A stretch of 64,000 bases of DNA. Origin: Pseudomonas sp. H9 (GTDB lineage Bacteria > Pseudomonadota > Gammaproteobacteria > Pseudomonadales > Pseudomonadaceae). The position numbers and the translations under genes were made by a program. Within the stretch, counting starts at the first letter, position 1; every line of letters begins with the position of its first letter. Below are positions 42,632 through 50,835 of the stretch, in pieces. The stretch is taken from the NCBI RefSeq assembly GCF_004353925.1, contig NZ_SMOK01000029.1:1-64000 (forward strand). Direction: 5' to 3'. The notes beneath the pieces are model-generated. The model was not told where the DNA came from. It did not search any database and saw nothing but the letters and a program-made list of their open reading frames with translations.

Positions 42632-43345
42632 TTAGTGGGCCAGGCCGCGTTCAAGCCAACGCCGACTGCCTTGCGCCACCAGGGCGTCAAGCAACAGGGC
42701 GAGCAGAGCGGTGCAAGCAGCGCCGAGCAGCAGTTGCGGCTGATTGTTCAGGGCAATGCCGGGAAAAATCAGGCTGCCCAGACTGTTGGCGCCGATCAGG
42801 AACGACAGTGGCGCGGTGCCGACGTTGATCGCCAACGCCACTCGCACACCGCCGACGATAATCGGCACGGCATTGGGCAACTCCACTCGCCACAGACTTT
42901 GACGAGGTGTCATGCCGATGCCGGTGGCAGCTTCTTTAAGCGAGGCGGGAACGTTTTTCAGGCCTTCGTAGGTGTTGCGCACGATTGGCAGAAGTGAGGC
43001 GAGGAACAAAGCGAAGATCGCCGGACCTGCACCGATGCCCAGGAAACTCAGGGCAATGGCCAGAACGGCCAGGGGAGGGATGGTGTTGCCAATATTGAAA
43101 AACTGCATGAAGCGTTCGGCGCGGTCGACCCTGTGTGGTCGACTCAAGGCAATCCCAGCGGGTATGCCCACGGCTAACGCCGCCACCATCGACAGCAGCA
43201 CCAGCATCAGGTGCGCTTGCAGGTAGAACCACAGATCAGCGCGGTAATGCACGATCGTATCAATGCCGATCCAGTGGATCAGCAGGGCCAGGATGACGAG
43301 CGCAAAGGCACATCCCATCAGCCCCTTGCCATAGCGTTTAGCCAC
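42632..43345 (-). CDS. Osmoprotectant-type ABC transporter permease (OpuCD-like)
   Basis: First gene of the operon; 237 residues from the GTG at 43345, chosen because AAAGGAG lies 7 nt upstream (the frame opens ten codons earlier without such a site). It contains a longer N-terminal helix (GKGLMGCAFALVILALLIHW), the permease core and the coupling loop LKEAATGIGMTPRQSLWRVELPNAVPII. Confidence 0.9.
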   Translation of the reverse strand: MAKRYGKGLMGCAFALVILALLIHWIGIDTIVHYRADLWFYLQAHLMLVLLSMVAALAVGIPAGIALSRPHRVDRAERFMQFFNIGNTIPPLAVLAIALSFLGIGAGPAIFALFLASLLPIVRNTYEGLKNVPASLKEAATGIGMTPRQSLWRVELPNAVPIIVGGVRVALAINVGTAPLSFLIGANSLGSLIFPGIALNNQPQLLLGAACTALLALLLDALVAQGSRRWLERGLAH

Positions 43346-43750
43346 AGGCGGACTCCTTTTTTTGTCGGCGAACACACTCCCGTGGCGGTCACCATTCCAG
43401 GTGACAGGCAGCGTGATCGCGATAAGCAGCGCGTTTTCCGGACCGGATCAACACGCCATGAGCGAAGCCTCGTCAGGCTCGTAGTGCTAGTGAAACCAAC
43501 CCTGACGAACGGTCATGACCGGTTGCAAATCAGGGGAGTGGACGCCTCCACAGCCGTAAAGGTTCCCATCTGAAGCGGCATTTGGCCAGTGTTAATCCCT
43601 GGGTTGTATGAAAATTCGCGCAAAAAAACCGGGCGTTTCCTCCCTGTGGTCATTGAGTTGCCTGCTATCTGGCCATTCGTCATGAAGTTCAGCATTGCGG
43701 AGGATTTTTATGACAGTCGATTGAGGGAATAGTCCCCTGAGGGTATTTTC
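43346..43750. promoter_or_regulatory. Regulatory region between the opu-like operon and the toxin-antitoxin pair
   Basis: About 400 bp without a credible gene. Two inverted repeats stand out: GTCACC-N6-GGTGAC at 43388-43405, 43 bp before the opu-like start, and the perfect 12-bp palindrome CGGTCATGACCG at 43510-43521. Either could bind a TetR/GntR-like regulator; neither is assigned. A 16-codon open stretch near 43682 (MKFSIAEDF...) ends before the toxin gene and is probably not a gene. Confidence 0.45.
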
Positions 43751-44122
43751 TTGCGAAGGTCAATCAGGTTCAGTGATGAGTTTCTTTCGGATTTCGAAGG
43801 CTTGAATGAAGAAATCCGGGACGAACTGCTCAGCCACCTGAAGATGCTGGAGAGGCTTGGGCCGGCACTTGGTCGCCCGCGCGTGGATACGCTAAAAGGA
43901 TCTCGGCATCACAACATGAAGGAACTGAGGTTTGACGTTCTAAAGGGTGTCTGGCGAGTGGCTTTTGCGTTTGATCCGAAGCGATGTGCAGTTGTTCTTG
44001 TTGCGGGCGACAAGTCTGGAGTAAGCCAGCAACGGTTTTACCGAAAGCTGATCCGGCATGCCGATGAGCGTTTTGATAGGTATTTGTCAGGAGGTCAGGA
44101 ACATGTCAAAAACACTAGATGA
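43751..44122 (+). CDS. RelE/ParE-superfamily toxin (HigB/Gp49-like)
   Basis: A 123-residue basic protein: FSDEFLSDFEGLNEEIRDELLSHLKMLERLGPALGRPRVDTLKGSRHHNMKELRF is the profile of phage-derived Gp49-like/HigB toxins, quoted here in its order of helices and first strand, followed by GVWRVAFAFDPKRCAVVLVAGDKSG and FYRKLIRHADERF. Such toxins cleave mRNA on the ribosome. The only plausible start is TTG 43751, after CTGAGGG, since an in-frame TAG lies 21 nt upstream. The gene overlaps the antitoxin by 20 nt. Base composition is clearly less GC-rich than neighbours. Confidence 0.82.
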   Translation: MRRSIRFSDEFLSDFEGLNEEIRDELLSHLKMLERLGPALGRPRVDTLKGSRHHNMKELRFDVLKGVWRVAFAFDPKRCAVVLVAGDKSGVSQQRFYRKLIRHADERFDRYLSGGQEHVKNTR

Positions 44123-44432
44123 AGTCATTGACCGTCTTTCACCTGAACGACGGGCACGAATAGAGCAGCGCGGGCACGAGTTGATTCGTGAAGAAATGAC
44201 ACTGCAGGCGCTGCGTAAACAGTTGGCGCTTACCCAAGAAGGTATGGCCGAACGCCTGGAGATTCGTCAGGCGAATGTTTCCAAGGTTGAAAGGCGCAGC
44301 GACATGTTGATTTCGACCCTGCGCACCTATGTGGAAGCCATGGGGGGGACACTTGAGCTAGTTGCGCATATGCCCGGTCGCGGACCTGTAACCCTTGAGG
44401 GTTTCGCTGACGGTTCGGCGGCACATAAATAA
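44103..44432 (+). CDS. XRE-family antitoxin (HigA-like)
   Basis: A 109-residue protein with a C-terminal helix-turn-helix (about 43-95): TLQALRKQLALTQEGMAERL, EIRQANVSKVERRSDMLIST. The N-terminal half (EVIDRLSPERRARIEQRGHELI) is the usual dimer/toxin-binding part of this antitoxin group. Start at 44103 follows CAGGAGGTCAGGAAC. Toxin-first order is the HigBA arrangement; the protein is expected to repress the pair's own promoter. Confidence 0.85.
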   Translation: MSKTLDEVIDRLSPERRARIEQRGHELIREEMTLQALRKQLALTQEGMAERLEIRQANVSKVERRSDMLISTLRTYVEAMGGTLELVAHMPGRGPVTLEGFADGSAAHK

Positions 44433-44472
44433 CGTGCTTGGCATTGCGTGCGACCGACGGGGAGATCAGATT

Positions 44473-44500
44473 TTGGTCCCCGTCCGACTTCAGGTATGAT
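44473..44500 (+). promoter_or_regulatory. Candidate prfC promoter
   Basis: TTGGTC and TATGAT with a 16-nt spacer, 38 bp before the prfC ATG. The -35 lies in a GACGGGGA...TCCCCGTC inverted repeat (44456-44484). Confidence 0.45.
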
Positions 44501-44538
44501 ATCGCCCCTTTTTTCAATCCCCAGTCAGGCGATTTCCC

Positions 44539-46122
44539 ATGACCAACCAGGCCGCCGAAGTCGCGAAGCGCCGCACTTTCGCCATTATTTCCCACCCCGA
44601 CGCCGGTAAAACCACCATCACCGAAAAGCTCTTGCTGATGGGCAAGGCAATCGCCGTTGCCGGTACCGTGAAGTCGCGTAAGTCCGACCGCCATGCCACC
44701 TCCGACTGGATGGAGATGGAGAAGCAGCGTGGTATCTCGATTACCACCTCGGTCATGCAGTTCCCGTACCGCGAGCACATGATCAACCTGCTCGACACCC
44801 CCGGTCACGAAGACTTCTCGGAAGACACCTACCGCACCCTGACTGCGGTGGACTCGGCGCTGATGGTGCTCGACGGCGGTAAAGGCGTTGAGCCACGGAC
44901 CATCGCCCTGATGGACGTGTGCCGCCTGCGTGACACGCCGATTGTCAGCTTCATCAACAAACTCGACCGTGATATCCGCGACCCGATCGAACTGCTCGAC
45001 GAGATCGAGGCGGTACTGAAGATCAAGGCCGCGCCAATCACCTGGCCGATTGGTTGCTACCGTGATTTCAAAGGTGTGTACCACCTTGCGGGCGATTACA
45101 TCATTGTCTACACCCCGGGCCACGGCCACGAGCGTACCGAGGTGAAGATCATCGAGAAGCTCGACTCCGACGAAGCCCGCGCCCACCTGGGTGACGAATA
45201 CGAGCGCTTCCTCGAACAACTGGAGCTGGTGCAGGGCGCCTGCCATGAGTTCGACCAGGACGAGTTCATGCGCGGCGAGCTGACGCCAGTGTTCTTCGGT
45301 ACCGCCCTTGGCAACTTTGGTGTCGACCATGTGCTCGATGCCGTTGTCGATTGGGCGCCACGCCCATTGGCACGGGTTGCCAACGAGCGCAGCGTCGAGC
45401 CGACCGAAGAGAAGTTCAGTGGCTTCGTGTTCAAGATCCAGGCAAACATGGACCCTAAACACCGCGACCGTATCGCGTTCATGCGCATCTGTTCCGGGCG
45501 TTATGAAAAGGGCATGAAAATGCGCCATGTGCGCACCGGCAAAGACCTGCGTATCGGCGACGCGCTGACCTTCTTCTCATCCGAGCGTGAGCAACTGGAT
45601 GAGGCCTGGGCCGGTGACATCATTGGTTTGCACAACCATGGCACCATCCAGATCGGGGACACCTTCACCGAAGGCGAAGCCCTGGGCTTCACCGGTATCC
45701 CGCACTTTGCCCCGGAACTGTTCCGCCGCGTGCGCCTGAAAGACCCGCTCAAGTCCAAGCAATTGCGTCAGGGCTTGCAGCAGCTGGCCGAAGAAGGTGC
45801 CACCCAGGTGTTCTTCCCGGAGCGCAGCAACGACATCATCCTGGGAGCCGTGGGTGTGCTGCAGTTCGATGTGGTCGCCAGCCGCCTGAAGGAAGAGTAC
45901 AAGGTCGAGTGCGCTTACGAGCCGATTACTGTTTGGTCCGCACGCTGGATCAGCTGTGACGACAAGAAGAAGCTTGAGGAATTCCAGAACAAGGCCATGG
46001 AAAACCTGGCCGTCGACGGTGGTGGTCACCTGACCTACCTGGCCCCGACCCGGGTCAACCTGTCGCTGATGGAAGAGCGTTGGCCGGATGTGAAATTCCG
46101 CGCTACTCGCGAGCATCATTGA
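44539..46122 (+). CDS. prfC: Peptide chain release factor 3 (RF3)
   Basis: RF3 is a GTPase that recycles RF1 and RF2 from the ribosome after peptide release. The 527-residue protein begins with the translational GTPase domain: P-loop SHPDAGKTTITEKLL (about 18-32), DTPGHEDFSEDTY (about 82-94) and NKLDRD, then beta-barrel and C-terminal RF3 domains. Its stop is followed after 1 nt by eight 7-bp repeats and a terminator. Confidence 0.97.
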   Translation: MTNQAAEVAKRRTFAIISHPDAGKTTITEKLLLMGKAIAVAGTVKSRKSDRHATSDWMEMEKQRGISITTSVMQFPYREHMINLLDTPGHEDFSEDTYRTLTAVDSALMVLDGGKGVEPRTIALMDVCRLRDTPIVSFINKLDRDIRDPIELLDEIEAVLKIKAAPITWPIGCYRDFKGVYHLAGDYIIVYTPGHGHERTEVKIIEKLDSDEARAHLGDEYERFLEQLELVQGACHEFDQDEFMRGELTPVFFGTALGNFGVDHVLDAVVDWAPRPLARVANERSVEPTEEKFSGFVFKIQANMDPKHRDRIAFMRICSGRYEKGMKMRHVRTGKDLRIGDALTFFSSEREQLDEAWAGDIIGLHNHGTIQIGDTFTEGEALGFTGIPHFAPELFRRVRLKDPLKSKQLRQGLQQLAEEGATQVFFPERSNDIILGAVGVLQFDVVASRLKEEYKVECAYEPITVWSARWISCDDKKKLEEFQNKAMENLAVDGGGHLTYLAPTRVNLSLMEERWPDVKFRATREHH

Positions 46123-46123
46123 T

Positions 46124-46179
46124 TTAAGCTTTAAGCTTTAAGCTTTAAGCTTTAAGCTTTAAGCTTTAAGCTTTAAGCT
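46124..46179 (+). repeat. Eight perfect tandem copies of TTAAGCT
   Basis: A 56-bp array of eight identical 7-bp units starts 1 nt after the prfC stop and ends 5 bp before the terminator. Each junction creates AAGCTT. It is a simple sequence repeat in the 3' untranslated region of prfC. Confidence 0.95.
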
Positions 46180-46184
46180 GTGAG

Positions 46185-46220
46185 AAAAAGCAGGCCGGTA
46201 CGCGGCCTGCTTTTTTTTTT
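46185..46220 (+). terminator. Terminator after prfC
   Basis: AAAAAGCAGGCCG-GTA-CGCGGCCTGCTTTTT type hairpin with an 8-bp GC-rich stem (GCAGGCCG/CGGCCTGC) and ten T residues. Confidence 0.9.
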
Positions 46221-46341
46221 GGCTAAAAGCTTGGCGCTAATTTTCCCTCTGCGTTTTACCTCGTCAGCCCTGTTGAATACAGCCTTGCCAACCACTCCGA
46301 CGAGTGCTCGGCACAGCATGAAAAAATCCAGGGAGTGAAAA

Positions 46342-46920
46342 ATGGCGACGATTCAACATAGCTACGATCGATCTTTTATTGCCTACATTGCGTGTACCAC
46401 ACCGGGGTACGAGGGCTACCTTGATTGTGCGACGTTGGTGCTAAAAGATGGCCAGGTCGGGCGGCTTGCCGATGATTGGATGATTGTGACATCGGAAGTG
46501 GTTCGCGAACCGCATCGCTTCTGGTTTCGCTGTCTGTTTGACGAGTCCCGCGGTCGCCCTTACTACGATATTCAGTCTTGGAGCCGTCGGACCGGTCGGG
46601 ATTTCAACTCCAAGAAGCGCCATCTGGACCGCAGTTACAACGGATACCCAGGGCTCTACGAGGTAGCTCCCGAAGATGACAATCTGTGGAAGGTGATAAC
46701 TCTTCAGGACGGTAAGTTTGCAAGCATGACCTCGATTGTGGAGGTCGGGCAGAAAGTCGAAGCGCGAATCACTACACGTGACAATGATGTGCTCCAGGCT
46801 GGCGGCTGCAGGGTGGTTGGCGACGGCTGGTTTGCCTCGGTCTGCACCAGCGGCGGGCAGGAGTTGGACCTGAGCTTGGAAATCCTCGATATTGGCGAGG
46901 AGTTGCTAGACGACCAATGA
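46342..46920 (+). CDS. Hypothetical protein, 192 residues
   Basis: I do not recognise the family. CAGGGAGTGAAAA before the ATG is a good ribosome binding site, and codon use looks coding. The protein is soluble, without signal peptide or membrane helix, and rich in aromatic residues: YDRSFIAYIACTTPGYEGYL near the start, DDWMIVTSEVVREPHRFWFRC, a basic middle stretch SWSRRTGRDFNSKKRHLDRSY, and an acidic C-terminus (LEILDIGEELLDDQ). Repeated short beta-strand-like patterns suggest an all-beta fold. It stands alone between prfC and a polyamine cluster; GC content is lower than in its neighbours. Confidence 0.65.
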   Translation: MATIQHSYDRSFIAYIACTTPGYEGYLDCATLVLKDGQVGRLADDWMIVTSEVVREPHRFWFRCLFDESRGRPYYDIQSWSRRTGRDFNSKKRHLDRSYNGYPGLYEVAPEDDNLWKVITLQDGKFASMTSIVEVGQKVEARITTRDNDVLQAGGCRVVGDGWFASVCTSGGQELDLSLEILDIGEELLDDQ

Positions 46921-46969
46921 TTGATAGGCCTGTGTTTCGAACAATGGTCGGGATGCAGGCCTTGGTCCT

Positions 46970-47020
46970 CGGTAAACCTGCTCCCACAGCTTAAGGCTTT
47001 CTAGTCTGTGGGAGCGGTAT
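46970..47020. repeat. Degenerate REP pair / stem-loop
   Basis: GCTCCCACAG (46980-46989) and CTGTGGGAGC (47006-47015) form a 10-bp stem. The inner arms keep only part of the REP consensus, so this looks like a decayed REP pair lying at the 3' end of two convergent genes. Confidence 0.6.
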
Positions 47021-47022
47021 TC

Positions 47023-48102
47023 TCAGTTCCCCGCTTTGATGCTGGTCCACATCCGCGTACGAATGCGGTCGATTTTGGCCGGCATTGCCTCCAGTGCGTA
47101 CAGCTTGCCGAGCATTGCATCGCTCGGGTAGATCATGGTGTTGGCCTTCAGGGCCGGGTCTACCAGTGTGTCCGCTTTGTGGTTGCCGTTGGCGTATTGC
47201 ACGTAATCGCTGATGTTGGCCATCACCTCTGGTTGCAGCAGGTAGTTCATGTAGGCGTAGCCGGCTTTTTCATCCGGGGCATCGGCCGGCATGGCGACCA
47301 TGTCAAACCACATTGGCGCGCCTTCTTTCGGGATCGAATAACCGACTTTGACGCCGTTCTTCGCTTCCTCTGCACGGTTTTTCGCCTGCAGCACATCGCC
47401 GGAGAAACCCACCACTACGCAGACATCGCCATTGGCCAGGTCGCCGGTGTATTTGGAGGAGTGGAAGTAGCTGATGTAGGGGCGCACTTTCATCAGCAGC
47501 GCTTTGGCTTTGTCGTAGTCTTTCGGATCCTGGCTGTGGTGCGGCAGGCCCAGGTAGTGCAGGGCGATGGGCAGCAGTTCCGGGCCGTTATCCAGCACCG
47601 CGACGCCACAGCTTTTCAGCTTGCTGATGTATTCGGGTTTGAAGATCAGGTCCCAGGAATCCACTGGTGCGTTGTCACCCAGCACCGCTTTGACCTTATC
47701 GATGTTGTAGCCGATGCCGGTACTGCCCCACAGGTAAGGGAAGCCGTACTGGTTGCCCGGGTCGTTGACCTCCAGCGCCTTAAGAAGCACCGGATTGAGG
47801 TTCTGCCAGTTGGGCAGTTGGCTCTTGTCGAGTTTCTTCAGCGCTTTGCCCTGGATCTGCCGGGCCATGAAGTGGTTGGAAGGGAACACCACGTCATAGC
47901 CGGAGTTGCCCGTCATCAGCTTGCCGTCGAGGGTTTCATTGCTGTCGAAGACGTCGTAGGTCGGCACGATACCGCTGGCTTGCTGGAAGTTTTTCAGGGT
48001 GTCGGGGGCGATGTAGCTGGACCAGTTGTAAATCTTCACCGAGTCAGCTGCCTGGGCCATGGACGTAGCCAACAACAATGGGGCGATGAGCAATGGGCGC
48101 AT
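47023..48102 (-). CDS. Putrescine/spermidine-type periplasmic binding protein (PotF/SpuD-like)
   Basis: A 359-residue periplasmic protein with signal peptide MRPLLIAPLLLATSMAQA and the mature start DSVKIYNWSSYIAPDTLKNF typical of PotF/SpuD/SpuE. Polyamine-site residues are suggested by YNWSSYI, VFPSNHFMARQI and WGSTGIGYN. No PotGHI transporter genes are nearby, so it either serves a transporter encoded elsewhere or acts as a sensor. Downstream of a cupin and an FAD oxidoreductase on the same strand. Confidence 0.88.
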   Translation of the reverse strand: MRPLLIAPLLLATSMAQAADSVKIYNWSSYIAPDTLKNFQQASGIVPTYDVFDSNETLDGKLMTGNSGYDVVFPSNHFMARQIQGKALKKLDKSQLPNWQNLNPVLLKALEVNDPGNQYGFPYLWGSTGIGYNIDKVKAVLGDNAPVDSWDLIFKPEYISKLKSCGVAVLDNGPELLPIALHYLGLPHHSQDPKDYDKAKALLMKVRPYISYFHSSKYTGDLANGDVCVVVGFSGDVLQAKNRAEEAKNGVKVGYSIPKEGAPMWFDMVAMPADAPDEKAGYAYMNYLLQPEVMANISDYVQYANGNHKADTLVDPALKANTMIYPSDAMLGKLYALEAMPAKIDRIRTRMWTSIKAGN

Positions 48103-48156
48103 GTCTGGATTCCTTGCTTTGTCTGTTTTTATCGAAGGAGGCAGGCGATCAAACGA

Positions 48157-48498
48157 TCAGAAAATCAATACGTAGGTTTTGCGCACGGTTTCCTGGATGT
48201 CCCAGATTCCGGTGCTGTTGGCGGGCAGCATGATGGCGTCGCCGGCTTCGATGGTCAGCGGCTCACCACCATCCGGGGTGAAGGTGCAGCGGCCCTTGAT
48301 GAAGTGACAGAACTCCTGCTGCACAATCTGGCGGCGCCAACGCCCAGGGGTGCATTCCCAGATTCCGGTTTCGACGCCATCGGTGCGTTCGACTGCGGTG
48401 ACCGAGGCAATCGAGACGGGTTCACCGAGGGGCACGGCGACCGGGTTCGATTCTTGTAAAGCGACGCTGTCGGTGTTCTTGAACTGGGTAATGCTCAT
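48157..48498 (-). CDS. Cupin (DUF861/EutQ-like) protein
   Basis: A 113-residue single-domain cupin: GIWECTPGRWRRQIVQQEFCHFIKGR covers the first beta motif and GDAIMLPANSTGIWDIQETVRK the second. Such small proteins often accompany amine or amino acid catabolic oxidoreductases. Start at 48498 (MSITQFKNTDSV) follows AGGATTCACCGCT. Enzymatic role not known. Confidence 0.8.
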   Translation of the reverse strand: MSITQFKNTDSVALQESNPVAVPLGEPVSIASVTAVERTDGVETGIWECTPGRWRRQIVQQEFCHFIKGRCTFTPDGGEPLTIEAGDAIMLPANSTGIWDIQETVRKTYVLIF

Positions 48499-48530
48499 AG
48501 CGGTGAATCCTGTGCAGGGGGATCGAAAAG

Positions 48531-49937
48531 TCAGCGCATGAAACCTTCCATGAAGTCCGCAACACCAATGGCCAGACGGCGGCGCCACGGCGCGCTGTCG
48601 GGGTTGGCGAGGGTCTGGTCCTCATGGACGAAACTCTTGATGATGGCGTTGTAGCCCAACCAGCGGCATGGCTCCGGTTCCCAGCCTTTGAGCCGCGCCA
48701 GTGTGCTGTCGGGGTGGACCCAGGGTTGTTCAGTCAGCTCACTGCGCCGCTCCAGAATCAGGTCGGCAACTGTGCGCCCGCCCAGGTTGGCCGCACCGAC
48801 ACCTTCACCACCGTAGCCACCGGCCAAGGCGATGCCTTGTTTGCGGTCACACAGCATGTGCGGCTGGAAGCGCCGGGCCATACCCAGGTTGCCGCCCCAG
48901 GCGTGGGTGATGGCGACGTCCTTGAGTTGCGGGAACAACTCGCCGAACAGGTAGCGGCGCAATTCGATTTCGCTACTGGTGAGGTCGAAGTTCTCGCGCA
49001 GGCGCCCGGCAAAGCGGTAGCCGCCACGGGCACCGAACACCAGACGGTTGTCGGCGCTGCGCTGGCCGTAGGTCACCTGGCGGCTGTTTTCGCTGAACGC
49101 CTGGCCGCGGTTGAGGCCAATTTTTTCCCAGACCTGTTCCGGCAGCGGTTCGGTGGCCACGATCAGGCTTTGCACCGGCATTTGGTAACGGCCCAGCGGC
49201 GGCAGGTTGACCGAGTAGCCTTCAACGGCTGGCACCAGCCACTGACACTTGACCCGTGCTTGCGCGGTACGCACTTCTCCTGCGCGCCAGTCGATCACCG
49301 GGCTGTTTTCGTACAGGCGCACGCCCATGCTTTCCACCGTGCGTGCCAGGCTACGTACCAGCTTGGCCGGTTGGATGGTGGCCACATTGGGGTTGAAGAT
49401 CGCTCCATAGGCTTTACGCACCCTTAGCTGGGTGGCTAGCTGTTCAGGGCTGAGCCAGCAGTAGTCGGCTTCGTTGAGCCCTTGCTTGTAGAGCTTGTTG
49501 AGGTAAGCGCGAAGGGTCGCTTGCTGCTCGGGGTAGCGTGCTGCGCAATACAGCACGCCTCCTTTGCGGTAGTCGCAGTCAATGGCTTCGCGTTCAAGCA
49601 CGCGCTGCACTTCATCTGGAATGCCATGCAACAGGTCGTAGGAGGCGCGGCGTTGTGCCGGGGAGCTGGCGGCAAGCAGGCGGTCTTCACCCAGCAGGTT
49701 GCCCATCAGCCAGCCACCGTTGCGCCCGGAGGCTCCGAAGCCGGCGAAGTTGGCTTCAACGATAGCGATGTTCAACTGTGGCGCATGCTGCTTGAGGTAG
49801 TAGGCGGTCCACAGTCCGGTGTAACCCGCGCCGATGATGCAGACATCTACGTCCAGGTCGTGCTGCAACGCTGCACGCGTGCTCAGCGACTCATCGAGCT
49901 GGTCCATCCAAAGGCTGATTTTGCGCCATGCCTGCAT
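48531..49937 (-). CDS. FAD-dependent amine oxidoreductase (PuuB/PauB-like)
   Basis: A 468-residue DAO-family flavoprotein with the FAD-binding VCIIGAGYTGLWTAYYLK near residues 31-48, GFGASGRNGGWLMG, and the C-terminal GGYGGEGVGAANLGGRTVADLIL. These features are typical of gamma-glutamylputrescine oxidase and related enzymes that oxidise polyamine derivatives. Start at ATG 49937 after TGGAG; the frame opens five codons earlier at a GTG. Together with the PotF-like protein it points to polyamine or related amine catabolism. Confidence 0.85.
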   Translation of the reverse strand: MQAWRKISLWMDQLDESLSTRAALQHDLDVDVCIIGAGYTGLWTAYYLKQHAPQLNIAIVEANFAGFGASGRNGGWLMGNLLGEDRLLAASSPAQRRASYDLLHGIPDEVQRVLEREAIDCDYRKGGVLYCAARYPEQQATLRAYLNKLYKQGLNEADYCWLSPEQLATQLRVRKAYGAIFNPNVATIQPAKLVRSLARTVESMGVRLYENSPVIDWRAGEVRTAQARVKCQWLVPAVEGYSVNLPPLGRYQMPVQSLIVATEPLPEQVWEKIGLNRGQAFSENSRQVTYGQRSADNRLVFGARGGYRFAGRLRENFDLTSSEIELRRYLFGELFPQLKDVAITHAWGGNLGMARRFQPHMLCDRKQGIALAGGYGGEGVGAANLGGRTVADLILERRSELTEQPWVHPDSTLARLKGWEPEPCRWLGYNAIIKSFVHEDQTLANPDSAPWRRRLAIGVADFMEGFMR

Positions 49938-50001
49938 GTTGTTCGGCTCCACATCCGTTACGGTCTGTGGCTGATCCTAGAAGCAGGCGGGGGCGCTTGT
50001 C

Positions 50002-50811
50002 TTAGCTGCGTGCACGCAGAGAATTCTGTTTCACCCAGGCTTTGGGCGAGAGCCCGGTGTGTTGGCGAAAACACTTGTAGAAGGCCGACAACGAATTGAA
50101 ACCGGCGGCAAACGCCAGGTCATCGGTTTTGGCGTTGGCTGGCGCTTGTGCCAGGCCGTTGAGCAGGTGATGCAGACGCGCCTGATTGACGTATCGGTAG
50201 AAGCTCTGGCCGAGTACCTGGTTGAGCAGGTAGGAGATCTGGTTGCGGCTGTAACCGCTCTCGCGGGCGACCCGTTGCAGGTCCAGTTCCGGATCGAGAT
50301 AGGGTTGCTGGCGCTGGAAATACTGTTCCAGGTCCTGGGCCATGGAACTCAATTGCCGAGGCGAAAGCCCCAAGCGGCTCATGGTCGGGCGCACGTCGCT
50401 TTGACTGGCGTCGGCTTTGGCTTCGCGGACCAGCGAGGCGTACTCATTGACCCGCCAGATCAGCCCGTCGCGTACGGTGATCGCTTCACTGGACTGGAAG
50501 GCCACCAGCCCATCGCCGCCGCGCAGGGTCACTTGGTACTGGATGAATGCAGTACAGCCATCGACGCGGATACGGTCGCTGTGGACGATGTCTTCGTCGG
50601 CTTCGCGCGGCATGCTGGCGCGTACGTATTCGCGCAGTTCGGCGAAGTGCATCACGCGGTTCTGAAAGAAATCGTTGTACTGGATATCGGGGTGGTACAA
50701 GGCCATCACCCCGTCGAGGTCGCGATGCTTCCAACACAGGTGATAACGCATGACGGTGGCGGCAGTTTCCGGGGTTTGTTCCGGGCCGTCGGGGAGTGGG
50801 GGTGGGGTCAT
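50002..50811 (-). CDS. AraC-family regulator with N-terminal NTF2/SnoaL-like domain
   Basis: A 269-residue protein. Residues about 20-130 resemble an NTF2-like (SnoaL) pocket: WKHRDLDGVMALYHPDIQYNDFF and GLIWRVNEYASLVRE; the rest is an AraC/XylS DNA-binding domain with two helix-turn-helix motifs (LQRVARESGYSRNQISYLLNQVLG and DDLAFAAGFNSLSAFYKCFRQHTGLSPKAW). It lies 64 bp upstream of the FAD oxidoreductase on the same strand and probably controls that cluster, sensing a small molecule with the NTF2 domain. Confidence 0.85.
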   Translation of the reverse strand: MTPPPLPDGPEQTPETAATVMRYHLCWKHRDLDGVMALYHPDIQYNDFFQNRVMHFAELREYVRASMPREADEDIVHSDRIRVDGCTAFIQYQVTLRGGDGLVAFQSSEAITVRDGLIWRVNEYASLVREAKADASQSDVRPTMSRLGLSPRQLSSMAQDLEQYFQRQQPYLDPELDLQRVARESGYSRNQISYLLNQVLGQSFYRYVNQARLHHLLNGLAQAPANAKTDDLAFAAGFNSLSAFYKCFRQHTGLSPKAWVKQNSLRARS

Positions 50812-50835
50812 TGGGAGATAGTGAGGGAGGGCTTA

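Noticed and set aside
43682..43732. A 16-codon peptide upstream of the toxin gene
   Set aside because: Very short, no ribosome binding site, and no similarity that I recognise; treated as non-coding.
46124..46179. CRISPR array
   Set aside because: The units are 7 bp and directly adjacent without spacers, and there are no cas genes.
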